Notes: a model not told the origin generated them from the sequence alone. Counted from the first letter of the stretch, positions 7,837 to 16,647 are shown. The stretch: DNA of 64,000 nt from Nocardia alba NBRC 108234 (GCF_001612665.1 NZ_BDAX01000001.1:62001-126000), one strand, 5' to 3'. Made by a program: numbers and translations.

Positions 7837-8829
7837 TCAGGTCGAACTGCGCGGGATGAGGACTGCGAAGTCACCGGTCGGCGCGATGTCTTCGGTGGGT
7901 AGGCCGAGGGCGTTCATCATCGCGTTGACTGCGGTGTCGACGATTTCGGGGGCGCGAAACCCGATGGTGGTCAGCGGCGGATCGGCGAGGGCCGCCAGCG
8001 CGATGGCGTCCACGCCCATGACTGCGAGATCTTGTGGGCAACGCAGTCCGGCGCGGCGGATGCCGTGGAGCACGGCGAAGGCGGTCTCGTCGCTCTGCGC
8101 GCAGACGGCGGTCACTCCGCGCTCGACCCACTGCGCGACCAACTGCGCGGCGTCGGAGCCGTCGGCGCGGAACTCGGCTACGACCGGGTCGGGTAGGTCG
8201 TGGTCATGTGTCGCGGCGCGCACACCGGCGAGCCAGTAGTCGGCCAGTGGACGCAGCTTGGGGTTATCGATGACAGCGAATCCCAGCTGCCGGTGCCCCC
8301 GAGAGATCAGGTGTCGCACGCGAAGTTGTTCCACGCTCAGATTGAGGGTTGTCAGCAATTCCAGGTTGGAGCTTCCCAGGTGTATATGCGGGATCGCTGC
8401 CCTGGTGACGGCCTCGAGAGCGGCGCCGGTCAGAGGGAACGTGGCCGCGACCGCCCTGGGGTTCAGGCTGGCGATCGCCTCCACCACGTTCGCGCCGTCC
8501 TCGGTCTCGAATTGCAACGACATGAGCAGTCCGTGACCGGCCAGCGCTGTGGACAGGCGGGTGCCGACTTCCATGGCCAGCTCGCCCAACGCCATCTGCG
8601 GCACGATGTAGAGCACGACTCCGCTGTCGCCGATCACCAGATTGCGTGCCGCGAGGTTCGGACGGTATCCGAGCGTGACCGCGGCCGCACGGACGGCCCG
8701 TTGAGTCCGCGCCGATATCCGTTGGCCCTCGACATTGTTCAGTACGTAGGAAACCGTCGCCGTGGACACATTCGCCAGGCGTGCGACGTCGGTTCTAGTC
8801 GGTCTGGCGGTCCTGCGCACATCCTCCAC
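7837..8829 (-). CDS. LacI family transcriptional regulator
   Basis: Regulator of 330 residues. The N-terminal LacI-type HTH and hinge are clear: TRTDVARLANVSTATVSYVLNN, then GQRISARTQRAVRAAAVTLGYRPNLAARNL. A periplasmic-binding-protein-like effector domain follows. GTG 8829 was chosen because GGAGG lies four bases upstream; the upstream extension to 8889 has no such site. It is transcribed divergently from the kinase-like gene at 9128, with about 300 bases between them holding two palindromes (8905-8920 and 9092-9108). Control of that gene and of itself is inferred; the effector is probably a sugar or related small molecule. Confidence 0.9.
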   Translation of the reverse strand: MEDVRRTARPTRTDVARLANVSTATVSYVLNNVEGQRISARTQRAVRAAAVTLGYRPNLAARNLVIGDSGVVLYIVPQMALGELAMEVGTRLSTALAGHGLLMSLQFETEDGANVVEAIASLNPRAVAATFPLTGAALEAVTRAAIPHIHLGSSNLELLTTLNLSVEQLRVRHLISRGHRQLGFAVIDNPKLRPLADYWLAGVRAATHDHDLPDPVVAEFRADGSDAAQLVAQWVERGVTAVCAQSDETAFAVLHGIRRAGLRCPQDLAVMGVDAIALAALADPPLTTIGFRAPEIVDTAVNAMMNALGLPTEDIAPTGDFAVLIPRSST

Positions 8830-8904
8830 GCTGCCTCCGACCACTATCGATATCCCGGTCAGCATCATCGCACAGCCGTCTCGCCACATCGTGTGGGTGC
8901 GGGG

Positions 8905-8920
8905 TGACTCGAGGGAGTCA
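8905..8920. promoter_or_regulatory. Palindrome in the LacI/kinase divergent region
   Basis: TGACTC and GAGTCA arms separated by four bases form a perfect 6+6 inverted repeat 76 bases upstream of the lacI-type start. Size and place fit an operator for the LacI regulator, though it lacks the central CG common in that family. Confidence 0.35.
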
Positions 8921-9091
8921 TCGATTGCCGAACGGTGCGGATCGTTCGGCCATGCCTCGCCAGGTTCGGCGCCGCGGGCAGGCTGGCGTGCCGGTGTGAT
9001 CTCCGCACCAGCGATGCCTCGCTACCTTGGGGATCTTTCGCTGGACGAGTGGTACTTACGCGAGTAACCTTCGATGAGAATTCTTGCTTTC

Positions 9092-9108
9092 AGAGAATTG
9101 AATTCTCT
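9092..9108. promoter_or_regulatory. 17-bp palindromic operator upstream of the kinase-like gene
   Basis: AGAGAATT, one central base, then AATTCTCT: a perfect inverted repeat of 8+8 in an AT-rich patch unlike its surroundings. It ends 19 bases before the ATG at 9128. A partial copy (GAGAATTC, 9076-9083) lies just upstream. This is a strong operator candidate, probably for the divergent LacI regulator. Confidence 0.6.
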
Positions 9109-9127
9109 TGACCTGGAGGGGAACTGA

Positions 9128-10198
9128 ATGGGCGTCGAGGCATTGCCCCTGCCGCGGGACTGGGACCAGATGACACCGGAGTGGATGTCGCTCGCGCTGG
9201 CAGCGCACCATCCGGGCGTGGAGGTCGAATCGGTCTCGGTGGATCTGCGCGATGACGGAACCAACCGCCGCGCGCGGTTGCGGCTGACCTATGCCGCGGG
9301 GCAGGGACCGGCCACGGTTTTCGTGAAGGCGGCCGATCCGGCGCACAAAGAACTGATCCGCATGACCAGTGGGATGTTCCACGAGCCACGCCTTTTCAAC
9401 TCGCGAGTACCCCTGCATCTCGAGCATCCGACGGTCTATGCCGCGCTCATCGACGAGGACAACTACGACTTCGTCATGGTGATGGAAGACGTCATCGCAC
9501 GCGGCGCCGATCCTCGTGACGCCACCCGGCCGCTGACCGTGGACCAAGCCGCCGCAGGTGTGCGCGGGCTGGCCCGGATGCACGCGAAGTACTGGGAACG
9601 GGTCGAGGGTCATCCCGATCTGGGCTGGCTGGAACCATTCGTGCCGTGGAACGGGATGGAGATCGCGCCACTGCCCGCCGCACTGGAACGCCTCGGCCCC
9701 GACGCCCCGCCGCAGGTCATGGCCTTGAGTATCGGCGAACTCATAGACGACATCTGGAAGCCCTATATCCGCACGTTGACCCGTACCCCGCAGACCCTGC
9801 TGCACGGCGATGCCCATATCGGTAACACCTATCTGCTCGCTGACGGCGAGGTGGGTTTCCTGGACTGGCAGGTTGCCCGGCGCGGGAACTGGTCGATGGA
9901 TCTGGGCTATTTCCTCCAGGGCGCGCTCACCATCGAGGACCGCCGCCGAGGCGAGGACGAGTTGCTCGGTATCTACCGCGATGCGCTCGATCTGCCCGCC
10001 GCCCACCTGCCCACACCCGCGGAGATCGAACTCGGTTACCGAGCTTCCGTCGCGCACGGACTCACCCTGTGGCTGTGCACCGCGAGCGCGGGTGAGTTCT
10101 GGCAGCGTCCCGATATCGCGTTGGCTCTGGCGCAACGCTATTCGGCTGCCTACGCCGATCTCGACACTGCCTCCGCGATAGCCGAGCTGTCCCGGTGA
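9128..10198 (+). CDS. APH/ecdysteroid-kinase-like phosphotransferase
   Basis: Kinase-like protein of 356 residues of the APH/EcKinase superfamily. It has an ATP-site Lys (TVFVKAADP), the hinge FVMVMEDV, the catalytic-loop motif LLHGDAHIGNTYLL (HGDxHxxN) and the Mg-binding DWQ (GFLDWQVARRG). The start ATG 9128 has GGAGGGGAA upstream. Such proteins in actinomycetes phosphorylate small hydroxyl compounds or acyl-CoAs rather than antibiotics. It stands alone, preceded by a palindrome and a divergent LacI regulator, which suggests inducible expression. The substrate is not deducible. Confidence 0.85.
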   Translation: MGVEALPLPRDWDQMTPEWMSLALAAHHPGVEVESVSVDLRDDGTNRRARLRLTYAAGQGPATVFVKAADPAHKELIRMTSGMFHEPRLFNSRVPLHLEHPTVYAALIDEDNYDFVMVMEDVIARGADPRDATRPLTVDQAAAGVRGLARMHAKYWERVEGHPDLGWLEPFVPWNGMEIAPLPAALERLGPDAPPQVMALSIGELIDDIWKPYIRTLTRTPQTLLHGDAHIGNTYLLADGEVGFLDWQVARRGNWSMDLGYFLQGALTIEDRRRGEDELLGIYRDALDLPAAHLPTPAEIELGYRASVAHGLTLWLCTASAGEFWQRPDIALALAQRYSAAYADLDTASAIAELSR

Positions 10199-10357
10199 TT
10201 CGCTGCGATCGACGCGCCTGCTGACGGGGGATGAGCTTGCCCGGCGCGCGGCTCACCGGCGCCGAGCCGGTGTATGACTCGAGAGCCCTGTCATCGGCGA
10301 ATCGTTCGGTCGTCACCGATTTCGGCGCGGTGGCCGCAACCGCGTAGCGATCCGTCC

Positions 10358-11443
10358 CTATCTGGTGGTGCCGATGATGCGGTGGCAGCGTTGTTGCAGG
10401 AGTAGGACCGCGATGGCGAAGGAGCGGAAGGCGGGGTTGGTGGTCTGTTTGTGGTGGTATCGGTAGTAGATCTGTTGGCAGATGGCGGCGAGCCGGAACA
10501 GGCCGAAGACTTCGTAGAAGGCCCATTCGCGGTCGGTGAGTCCGATTCCGGTGCGCCGGCAGTAGTGTTCGACGACGGCGTGGCGGGTGAGCATGCCGGG
10601 GGTGTGGGTGGGTTGGCGGCGGAAGAAGCGGAAGGCCAGGTTGTCGTCGGCTTGGACCCAGTAGGCCAGGGCGGAGCCGAGGTCCATCAGGGGGTCGCCG
10701 ATGGTGGCCATCTCCCAGTCGAGCAGTCCGATCGGTCGGGTGGGGTCGGCGTGGTCGAGGACGATGTTGTCGAAGCGGAAGTCGTTGTGGATGACGACCG
10801 CGCCGCGGTCGGGGGGCTGGTTGGCGTCGAGCCAGCTCATGACTTTGTCGAACGAGCCGACGTTCCAGGTTTTGGCGCGGCGGTACCGCTCGCTCCACCC
10901 GTGGATCTGCCGAGTCACGTAGCCCGGCCCCTTGGACATCCAATCCAGTTGCGCGGCAGTGGGATCGATGGTGTGCAGATCGATCAGAACGTCGAGGACA
11001 TTGGTGCACAGGGTGTGGACCTGTTCGGGAGTGAGACCGAGGTCGGTGGGGAGGTCCTTGCGGGGGATGAGGCCGTCGAGTCGTTGCATGAGGTAGAAGG
11101 GCGTGCCGATCACCTCGGGGTCCTCGCACAAGGCGAGGGTGGCCGGGACGTAGTCGAAGACCGGGTTCAGGGCCGTTTGCACGCGGTATTCGCGCGCCAT
11201 GTCGTGAGCGCCCTCTGCGCGCCGACCGTTCGGGGGACGTCGCAGGATGAGGTCGCGGTCCGGGTAGGACAGCAGATAGGTGAGATTGGAAGCGCCGCCG
11301 GAGAATTGGCGGACAGCGGGCGTGGTCGCCAGGTCGTGGTGGTCGGGTAGTGCTGCGTGTATCCAGGTGGTGAGCGCGTCGGTGTCGAAGGCGTCTTCGG
11401 TGCGGACCTCGCGAGCGCCATCGGTTCGTGCGGGTGTGCTCAT
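10358..11443 (-). CDS. APH-type acyl-CoA kinase-like protein of a beta-oxidation operon
   Basis: Phosphotransferase of 361 residues, close to the APH domain of eukaryotic ACAD10/11 and bacterial LvaA. It opens with FSGGASNLTYLL and the RDLILRRPP lysine-like/Arg region, then FYLMQRLDG. The catalytic loop is VVIHNDFRFDNIVL (HxDxxxxN, Asn in place of Gly after His) and the metal motif is LLDWEMATIGDP. ATG 11443 overlaps the SDR stop by four bases. In the family this kinase phosphorylates a 4-hydroxyacyl-CoA so that the partner acyl-CoA dehydrogenase can eliminate phosphate. The operon carries such a dehydrogenase (12995-14254), supporting that reading. Confidence 0.85.
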   Translation of the reverse strand: MSTPARTDGAREVRTEDAFDTDALTTWIHAALPDHHDLATTPAVRQFSGGASNLTYLLSYPDRDLILRRPPNGRRAEGAHDMAREYRVQTALNPVFDYVPATLALCEDPEVIGTPFYLMQRLDGLIPRKDLPTDLGLTPEQVHTLCTNVLDVLIDLHTIDPTAAQLDWMSKGPGYVTRQIHGWSERYRRAKTWNVGSFDKVMSWLDANQPPDRGAVVIHNDFRFDNIVLDHADPTRPIGLLDWEMATIGDPLMDLGSALAYWVQADDNLAFRFFRRQPTHTPGMLTRHAVVEHYCRRTGIGLTDREWAFYEVFGLFRLAAICQQIYYRYHHKQTTNPAFRSFAIAVLLLQQRCHRIIGTTR

Positions 11444-12189
11444 GTGAGTTTCCTGATGATCGACAGCGGTAGCAGTTTCATGACGGGAGCTAGCGGGAGC
11501 CAGGGCCAGCGGGGGACGTAGGCGGTGGTGGCGCGGGCTTCGATGGCGCGCACCATCGCGGCGACGCCGGGTTCGGTATCGACCATGAATTGTGTGCGGT
11601 CGGCCGCGGCGGCGTTCATTTCCGAGCGGATGTAGCCGGGGCAGATCAATGAGATGTCCACGCCTGGAATGCGTTCGCTGCGCAGCCCTTCGGCCAGTGC
11701 GGCGACTCCGGCTTTGCTGGCGGCGTAGGTGGTCATGGCACGTCGCATACCGCGCAGGGCGGAGAACGAGGAGATCAGGACCAGATGTCCGTGATGCTGG
11801 TCGCGGAAGATCTCCAGGGCGTGCTCGGTCTGAGACAGCGCGCCGACGAAGTTGGTCATCGCGGTGCGGCGGTTGGCGGCGTGCCCTCCGGTGCCCAGTG
11901 CCGCGCCGGCGCCGCTGCCCGCGTTGACGATCACCCGCTCCACCGTGCCGAACTGCTCGCGGAACTCGGTGAACACGGTGTGCACGGCGTCGTCGTCGGT
12001 GACGTCGAGGGCAGCGGTGCGGATCCGGCGTTCGGGGTGGGCGCGGGTGAGTTCGGCCGCGAGTTCGGTCAGGCGGTCCGTGCGGCGCGCGCACAGGCCC
12101 AGGTCGTAGCCGAGAGCGGCGAACTGGCGTGCCATCTCCTCGCCCAATCCGGAACTCGCGCCGGTGATGATGATGGTTCCGGTACTCAT
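11440..12189 (-). CDS. SDR family oxidoreductase
   Basis: Short-chain dehydrogenase of 249 residues. It shows the cofactor motif TGASSGLGEEMA at the N-terminus, VNAGSG in place of NNAG, Ser in LISSFSALRG and the catalytic YAASK. The C-terminus is hydrophobic (WPWLPLAPVMKLLPLSII), a likely membrane-associated tail seen in several actinobacterial SDRs. It sits between a second SDR and the APH-type kinase with ATGA overlaps on both sides. Oxidation or reduction of a hydroxy/oxo-acyl intermediate of the operon's substrate is inferred from the context. Confidence 0.88.
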   Translation of the reverse strand: MSTGTIIITGASSGLGEEMARQFAALGYDLGLCARRTDRLTELAAELTRAHPERRIRTAALDVTDDDAVHTVFTEFREQFGTVERVIVNAGSGAGAALGTGGHAANRRTAMTNFVGALSQTEHALEIFRDQHHGHLVLISSFSALRGMRRAMTTYAASKAGVAALAEGLRSERIPGVDISLICPGYIRSEMNAAAADRTQFMVDTEPGVAAMVRAIEARATTAYVPRWPWLPLAPVMKLLPLSIIRKLT

Positions 12190-12992
12190 CGGTGAGTGGT
12201 GTTTCCCTTCGCTGCCCGTTGGGCGGTGGTGGCGGTACGCCGTCCCATCGCGAACATCTGTCGGTCGTAGAGCGGGCGCAGCAGACGTTTGCTCCAGAAC
12301 GCCCGCCTGCCCGCGCGGTCGGTGAGAACCAAAAATCGGCGTGCGTCGATGCCGTCGAGTGCGGCGGCGGCGATCTGGTCGGCGTCCAGGGCCGCGGTGT
12401 CGATGAGTTTGCGGGCGACTCCGGCCATGACGGGGTCCTCGCCGCGCAGCGAGGTGGCGAGATTGGTGCGGAAGAACGACGGGCACAGCACCGAGACCGC
12501 GACCCCGTGCGGGGCGAGTTCGTAGCGCAGGCTCTCGCTCAAAGCGACGACCGCGGCCTTGGCAGCGGTGTAGGCGCTCATGGCGGGTGGGTGGACGAGC
12601 CCGGCGAGGGAGGCGGTATTGACCACGTGCCCGGCGCGAGCCTGTTTGAACAGCGGGACGAACGCGCGACAGCCGTTGGCGACACCGGCGACGTTGATGT
12701 CGAGTACCCGCGTCCACTCGGAGTGCGAGACCAGTTCGACGCGGCCGCCGGTGGCGATTCCCGCGTTGTTGACCAGGACGTCGAGTCCGCCGAATCGCTC
12801 GGTGACCACTTCGGTCGCGCGCGTCCAGTCGTTCTCGGAGGTGACATCCAGGCGCAGGTAGGTCGCGCCGTCAGGGACGGGGTGGTGTTCGGCGAGGTCG
12901 GTGACCAGAACGGTGTCGCCGCGTTCGGTGTAGCGGCGGGTCAGTGCCGCGCCGAGGCCGGACGCGCCGCCGGTGATCAGGATTCGGGCCAT
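12186..12992 (-). CDS. SDR family oxidoreductase
   Basis: Short-chain dehydrogenase of 268 residues with TGGASGLGAAL at the N-terminus, the acidic NAD-type selectivity stretch VTDLAE, NNAG (LVNNAGIATGG), Ser in NTASLAG and YTAAK as catalytic pair. The C-terminal tail is basic (WSKRLLRPLYDRQMFAMGRR). It starts two bases after the acyl-CoA dehydrogenase stop with AGGAG just upstream, and its own stop overlaps the next SDR. Two consecutive SDRs next to an acyl-CoA dehydrogenase suggest several steps on the same carbon chain, for example 3- and 4-hydroxyl handling. Confidence 0.88.
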   Translation of the reverse strand: MARILITGGASGLGAALTRRYTERGDTVLVTDLAEHHPVPDGATYLRLDVTSENDWTRATEVVTERFGGLDVLVNNAGIATGGRVELVSHSEWTRVLDINVAGVANGCRAFVPLFKQARAGHVVNTASLAGLVHPPAMSAYTAAKAAVVALSESLRYELAPHGVAVSVLCPSFFRTNLATSLRGEDPVMAGVARKLIDTAALDADQIAAAALDGIDARRFLVLTDRAGRRAFWSKRLLRPLYDRQMFAMGRRTATTAQRAAKGNTTHR

Positions 12993-12994
12993 GG

Positions 12995-14254
12995 TCAGCT
13001 CCTGTCGGTGTGCTTGGCCAGTTCGAGGCGTCCGACCAGGTCCAGGTGGACTTCGTCGGGGCCGTCGGCAAGGCGGATGGCGCGCGCGGTCGTCCAGGCC
13101 GCCGACAGCGCGAAGTCGTCGGACAGACCCGCGCCGCCGTGGATCTGCATGGCGAAGTCGATGACCTCCTGCGCGACGGTAGGGACGTGCGCTTTGATCT
13201 GGCTGATCTCGCTCAACGCCCCGAACGCGCCGACGGTGTCGAGTTTCCACGCCGCGTTCAACACCAGCAGGCGTGCGGAGTCGATGGCGATGCGGGCGCG
13301 GGCGATGCGTTCGCGGTTGCCGCCCAGGGCGGCCAGCGGCTTGCCGAAGGCACTGCGGTCGAGTCCGCGACGGCAGGCGGCCTCGAGCGCGGTCTCGGCG
13401 AGTCCGATGAGGCGCATACAGTGGTGCACCCGGCCGGGACCCAGTCGGCCCTGGGCGATCTCGAACGCGCGGCCGGGTCCGAGCAGAATGTTGGCGGCGG
13501 GCACGCGCACGTCGTGGAACGAGACCTCACCGTGCCCGAATGGCTCGTCGTAACGGCCCATCGCGGGCAGCATCCGTTCCACCGTGACACCAGGAGAGTC
13601 GACCGGGACCAGCACCATGGTGTGGCGGTGGCGTTTGGGGGCGTCGGCGTCGGTGAGGCCCATGAACACGATCACCTGGCAGTCGGGGTGCCCGATACCG
13701 GTGGTCCACCACTTACGGCCGTTGAGTACGACTTGATCGCCGTCGAGGACGGCGGTCGCGGCCATGTTGGTGGCATCGGAGGAGGCGACATCGGGTTCGG
13801 TCATGGCGAAGGCCGAACGAATGCTGCCGTCGAGCAACGGGTCGAGCCAGCGGTCACGCTGGGCTCGGTCGCCGTAGTGCAGCAGCACCTCCATGTTTCC
13901 CGAATCCGGTGCGTTGCAGTTGAATACGTGCGGTGCGAGGAATGATCGACCGGTGAGCTCGGCGATCGGGGCGTAGTCGGTGTTGGACAGCCCGGCCCCG
14001 CCGTGCGTGCCGAAACGTTGTGCGTAGTCTCCGGCGTGCGCGGCGGGCAGGAACAGATTCCACAGCCCTTGTTCGCGCGCCTGCGCCCGCAGCCGGCTCA
14101 GCAGCGGTAGCGGCGTCCAGGGGTCATCGCCGCGATCGCGCGCCGTGCTCACCTGCCGGTGGTAGTCCGCTTCGACCGGGACGATCCGGTCTTCGATGAA
14201 TCGGCCCACGCGTTCGATCAGGTCGGCGGCACGGGCACTGGGAGCGAAATCCAT
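12995..14254 (-). CDS. Acyl-CoA dehydrogenase (LvaC/ACAD10-11-like partner)
   Basis: FAD-dependent acyl-CoA dehydrogenase of 419 residues. The three-domain order is visible: N-terminal helices with FLPAAHAGDYAQRFGTHGG, the beta domain with FAMTEPDVASSDATNM and WWTTGIGHPDC, and the C-terminal helices ending MQIHGGAGLSDD. The RFGTHGGAGLSNTDYAPIAE region resembles the ACAD10/11 and FadE36-type clade that works with an APH kinase. It is the second gene of the operon after the SMP-30-like gene. Its presence with an APH kinase (10358-11443) argues for elimination of phosphate from a 4-phosphoacyl-CoA rather than plain desaturation; this is inferred. Confidence 0.9.
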   Translation of the reverse strand: MDFAPSARAADLIERVGRFIEDRIVPVEADYHRQVSTARDRGDDPWTPLPLLSRLRAQAREQGLWNLFLPAAHAGDYAQRFGTHGGAGLSNTDYAPIAELTGRSFLAPHVFNCNAPDSGNMEVLLHYGDRAQRDRWLDPLLDGSIRSAFAMTEPDVASSDATNMAATAVLDGDQVVLNGRKWWTTGIGHPDCQVIVFMGLTDADAPKRHRHTMVLVPVDSPGVTVERMLPAMGRYDEPFGHGEVSFHDVRVPAANILLGPGRAFEIAQGRLGPGRVHHCMRLIGLAETALEAACRRGLDRSAFGKPLAALGGNRERIARARIAIDSARLLVLNAAWKLDTVGAFGALSEISQIKAHVPTVAQEVIDFAMQIHGGAGLSDDFALSAAWTTARAIRLADGPDEVHLDLVGRLELAKHTDRS

Positions 14255-14291
14255 GATCTCCTCGATCGTTGAGAAAAGTGAACGCCTGGGC

Positions 14292-15323
14292 TCACGCCGG
14301 GACGTGGGTCACCGCGACGGCAGATTCGTGCAGACTGCCCAGCACCAGCGTGCGATCGTGTTCGGCGACGCTGGTGACCATGCTGTATTCCTCGGGTCCG
14401 CGTTGCAGATCGTGCACGATCTGCCCGCTGTCGGGGTCGACCCCCAACACCCAGACCGTGCGTTCGGGTGCGGGCTTGACCCGGTCGGGCACCCGCCACA
14501 ACAGTGACCGAATCCACGGGGGGCGGTCCGCGAGCGCGTCGAGGAGCCTGTTGCGTGGCGAAGCCAGACTTACCCAGATCAGCCCATCGCTGCCCACCGA
14601 GATGTTGTCGGGGAACCCCGGAAGGTTGTCGATCAGGATCTCTCGCTCACCGGCGCGTGGTCCTCGCAGCCGGAACCGGTTGAGCCGGTACGCGGCGGTC
14701 TCCGCGACGATCAGGGCGTCACCTCCCGGTTCCACGGCCAGGCCGTTGGCGAAGTGCAACCCCTCCCACAGCACCGTCACCTGCCCCGAGGGCGCGAGCG
14801 CGATCAGTCGGCCGGTACCGGAATGCTCGAACAGATCACCCATCCACTGCTCGAGGAACCACCGCTGCGAGGACTCGGTGAAATAGATCGTCCCGTCGCC
14901 GGTTCGCACAACGTTGCTCGCGAAACCCAGCCGCTGCTCGTCTACCGTCTCGACCAGCACTTCCAGCCCGCCGCCACCCTGGTCCCAGCGCAGCAGGCCC
15001 CGGTGCGCGTCGCAGATCAGGAGCGATCCGTCGCTGTCGGCATGGAGGCCGAGGGGCCGCCCACCGGTGGACACCACCGGCCACACCTGCTCCCGGTGGG
15101 GATCGATCCGCAGGATCGCGCCGTCGGCTGTGCCGGTGTAGATCATGTCGTCGGCCCCGAAGACGACGTCCTCGGGCCCCGTGCCGGGCAATTCGATTCG
15201 GTGGATCACGGGCATCGGCGGTGCGCTCGCCTTCACCCTGGCTCGTGGGGGAGCGGAGGGTGGCCGCCACCGTATCGGAGTCATCTCGCCGCGGCGGATC
15301 ACCTCGTTCATCACCTCTCCCAT
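14292..15323 (-). CDS. SMP-30 / strictosidine-synthase-like beta-propeller protein
   Basis: Six-bladed beta-propeller of 343 residues of the SMP-30/gluconolactonase/strictosidine synthase group. It carries repeated blades such as EDVVFGADDMIYTGTADG, GLHFANGLAVEPGGDALIVAE and the strictosidine-like LPGFPDNISVGSDGLIWVSLA with WIRSLLWRVP. These proteins hydrolyse lactones or esters with a central calcium. Several starts are possible (ATG 15323, 15311, 15284); the longest is given. It is the first gene of the operon and faces the PucR-type regulator. Lactone opening at the head of a 4-hydroxyacid pathway would make sense, but is only an inference. Confidence 0.78.
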   Translation of the reverse strand: MGEVMNEVIRRGEMTPIRWRPPSAPPRARVKASAPPMPVIHRIELPGTGPEDVVFGADDMIYTGTADGAILRIDPHREQVWPVVSTGGRPLGLHADSDGSLLICDAHRGLLRWDQGGGGLEVLVETVDEQRLGFASNVVRTGDGTIYFTESSQRWFLEQWMGDLFEHSGTGRLIALAPSGQVTVLWEGLHFANGLAVEPGGDALIVAETAAYRLNRFRLRGPRAGEREILIDNLPGFPDNISVGSDGLIWVSLASPRNRLLDALADRPPWIRSLLWRVPDRVKPAPERTVWVLGVDPDSGQIVHDLQRGPEEYSMVTSVAEHDRTLVLGSLHESAVAVTHVPA

Positions 15324-15412
15324 TCGGTGCGGCTACTTGCCGACACTCGATGTGCATATGCCATCCTGTAGGCGAGACATGGTCGATGAAATAGGCAGAT
15401 CACCTCAATTGA

Positions 15413-15428
15413 CTGTGCATGTGCACAG
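15413..15428. promoter_or_regulatory. Inverted repeat in the SMP-30/PucR divergent promoter
   Basis: CTGTGCA and TGCACAG arms separated by two bases form a perfect 7+7 palindrome midway between the divergent starts (15323 and 15460). A related GTGCATATG lies at 15353-15360. It is the best operator candidate for the PucR/CdaR-type regulator that starts 32 bases downstream. Confidence 0.55.
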
Positions 15429-15459
15429 CCTGGTGTGAAATCGGCGAAAAGGAGCGACA

Positions 15460-16647
15460 GTGGTTGCGGACGATTCCCCGGTGATGGTGTTCGATGAGGA
15501 TCGCCGCGCGATCGCCGGTCGGATCGCTGCCATCATCTCCGAGGTCGACCCCGAACTCGATGACATCGCCGCCGACCTGACCCGGCTCTACCGGGACAGC
15601 ATTCCCGTCTACGACCAGGTCGACCCCGACTCGATCGAACACAACACTCGGCTGGTCCTGCGGATCGTCGTCGGTCAGATGCGCGCCGAGTCCTCACACA
15701 CCGGTTTCCGGGAACTGTCCGATCTGGCCCGCATCTGGGCCGACCAGCGGATACCGCTGGAACTCGTCGCCCACAGCATCCAACTCGGCGCTCGCCGGAT
15801 CTTCGAGCTGATCCGGCGCCGGGCCGCCGCTCAGCAACTGCCCGCCGCGCTCATCGACCAGATGCAGAATCTCACCTGGGAGTGGGCCACCGCATCGGCC
15901 ACCGCCGTGCACATGGTGCTGCAACAACACGCCGTCACCGCCGCCACTCGCCGCGCCGACTTCCTGCGCCGCCTCCTCGACGGCAACCTTCCACCCGCCC
16001 TGCTCACCCGAGAAGCCGGTGAACACCGCCTCGACCCGGCCCGCCACTACCGCGTCGCCTGCACCCGCTGGAGCGACACCGCCCCCGCCTCCGACCTCCT
16101 CGCAGCGCTGCGTGCCCACGCCGCGACACCCGAGCATCCCGTCGTCCACACTGTCGTGGACAACCACCTCATCGCCCTGCTGCCCCGCTATCCCCGCGAA
16201 TGGTCACCGGCCGCGCCGGTGGCGCTCGGCCCGGCGGTACCGCTGACCGACGCCCACACCTCGTATCGGCACGCGCTGCGAATTCTGCACCTGGCCACAC
16301 GATTCGACCGGCACGGCCTGCTCGACCCCACCGCTCTCGGCCCTCTGCCGCTACTGGACTGCGCCGAAACCACCGCCGAGGCCCTGCACGCCAAGCACCT
16401 CGCCCCGCTGAACGAACACGGCGGTGCCGCGACAGAGATCACGGCCACCGTCGAAACCTACCTCGACTGCGACCGCCGCATCGACGACACCGCGAGCGCC
16501 CTGCACCTGCACCGCAACACCGTTCGCAACAGGATCACTCGCTTCGGCGAACTCACCGGCCTCGACCTCGACCACACCGAAGACCTCGTCCTCACCTGGT
16601 GGCTACTCAAACGCAACCCACCGATCCCGCCGACCCGGTCCGCATAG
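15460..16647 (+). CDS. PucR/CdaR-type helix-turn-helix regulator
   Basis: Regulator of 395 residues with the C-terminal PucR-type HTH (about 340-390: YLDCDRRIDDTASALHLH, then HRNTVRNRITRFGELTG) and a preceding GGDEF-derived central domain (RRADFLRRLLDG to LLPRYPREW). The N-terminal part (YDQVDPDSIEHNTRLVLRIVV) is a helical sensor common in actinobacterial members. GTG 15460 is backed by AGGAG. It is transcribed away from the SMP-30/acyl-CoA dehydrogenase/SDR/kinase operon, which it probably controls, most likely as an activator responding to the substrate or its CoA ester. Confidence 0.88.
   Translation: MVADDSPVMVFDEDRRAIAGRIAAIISEVDPELDDIAADLTRLYRDSIPVYDQVDPDSIEHNTRLVLRIVVGQMRAESSHTGFRELSDLARIWADQRIPLELVAHSIQLGARRIFELIRRRAAAQQLPAALIDQMQNLTWEWATASATAVHMVLQQHAVTAATRRADFLRRLLDGNLPPALLTREAGEHRLDPARHYRVACTRWSDTAPASDLLAALRAHAATPEHPVVHTVVDNHLIALLPRYPREWSPAAPVALGPAVPLTDAHTSYRHALRILHLATRFDRHGLLDPTALGPLPLLDCAETTAEALHAKHLAPLNEHGGAATEITATVETYLDCDRRIDDTASALHLHRNTVRNRITRFGELTGLDLDHTEDLVLTWWLLKRNPPIPPTRSA

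Noticed and set aside
12192..13553. 453-codon plus-strand frame opposite the SDR and acyl-CoA dehydrogenase genes
   Set aside because: Shadow of the minus-strand genes; repetitive Arg/Gly/Asp composition without recognisable motifs.
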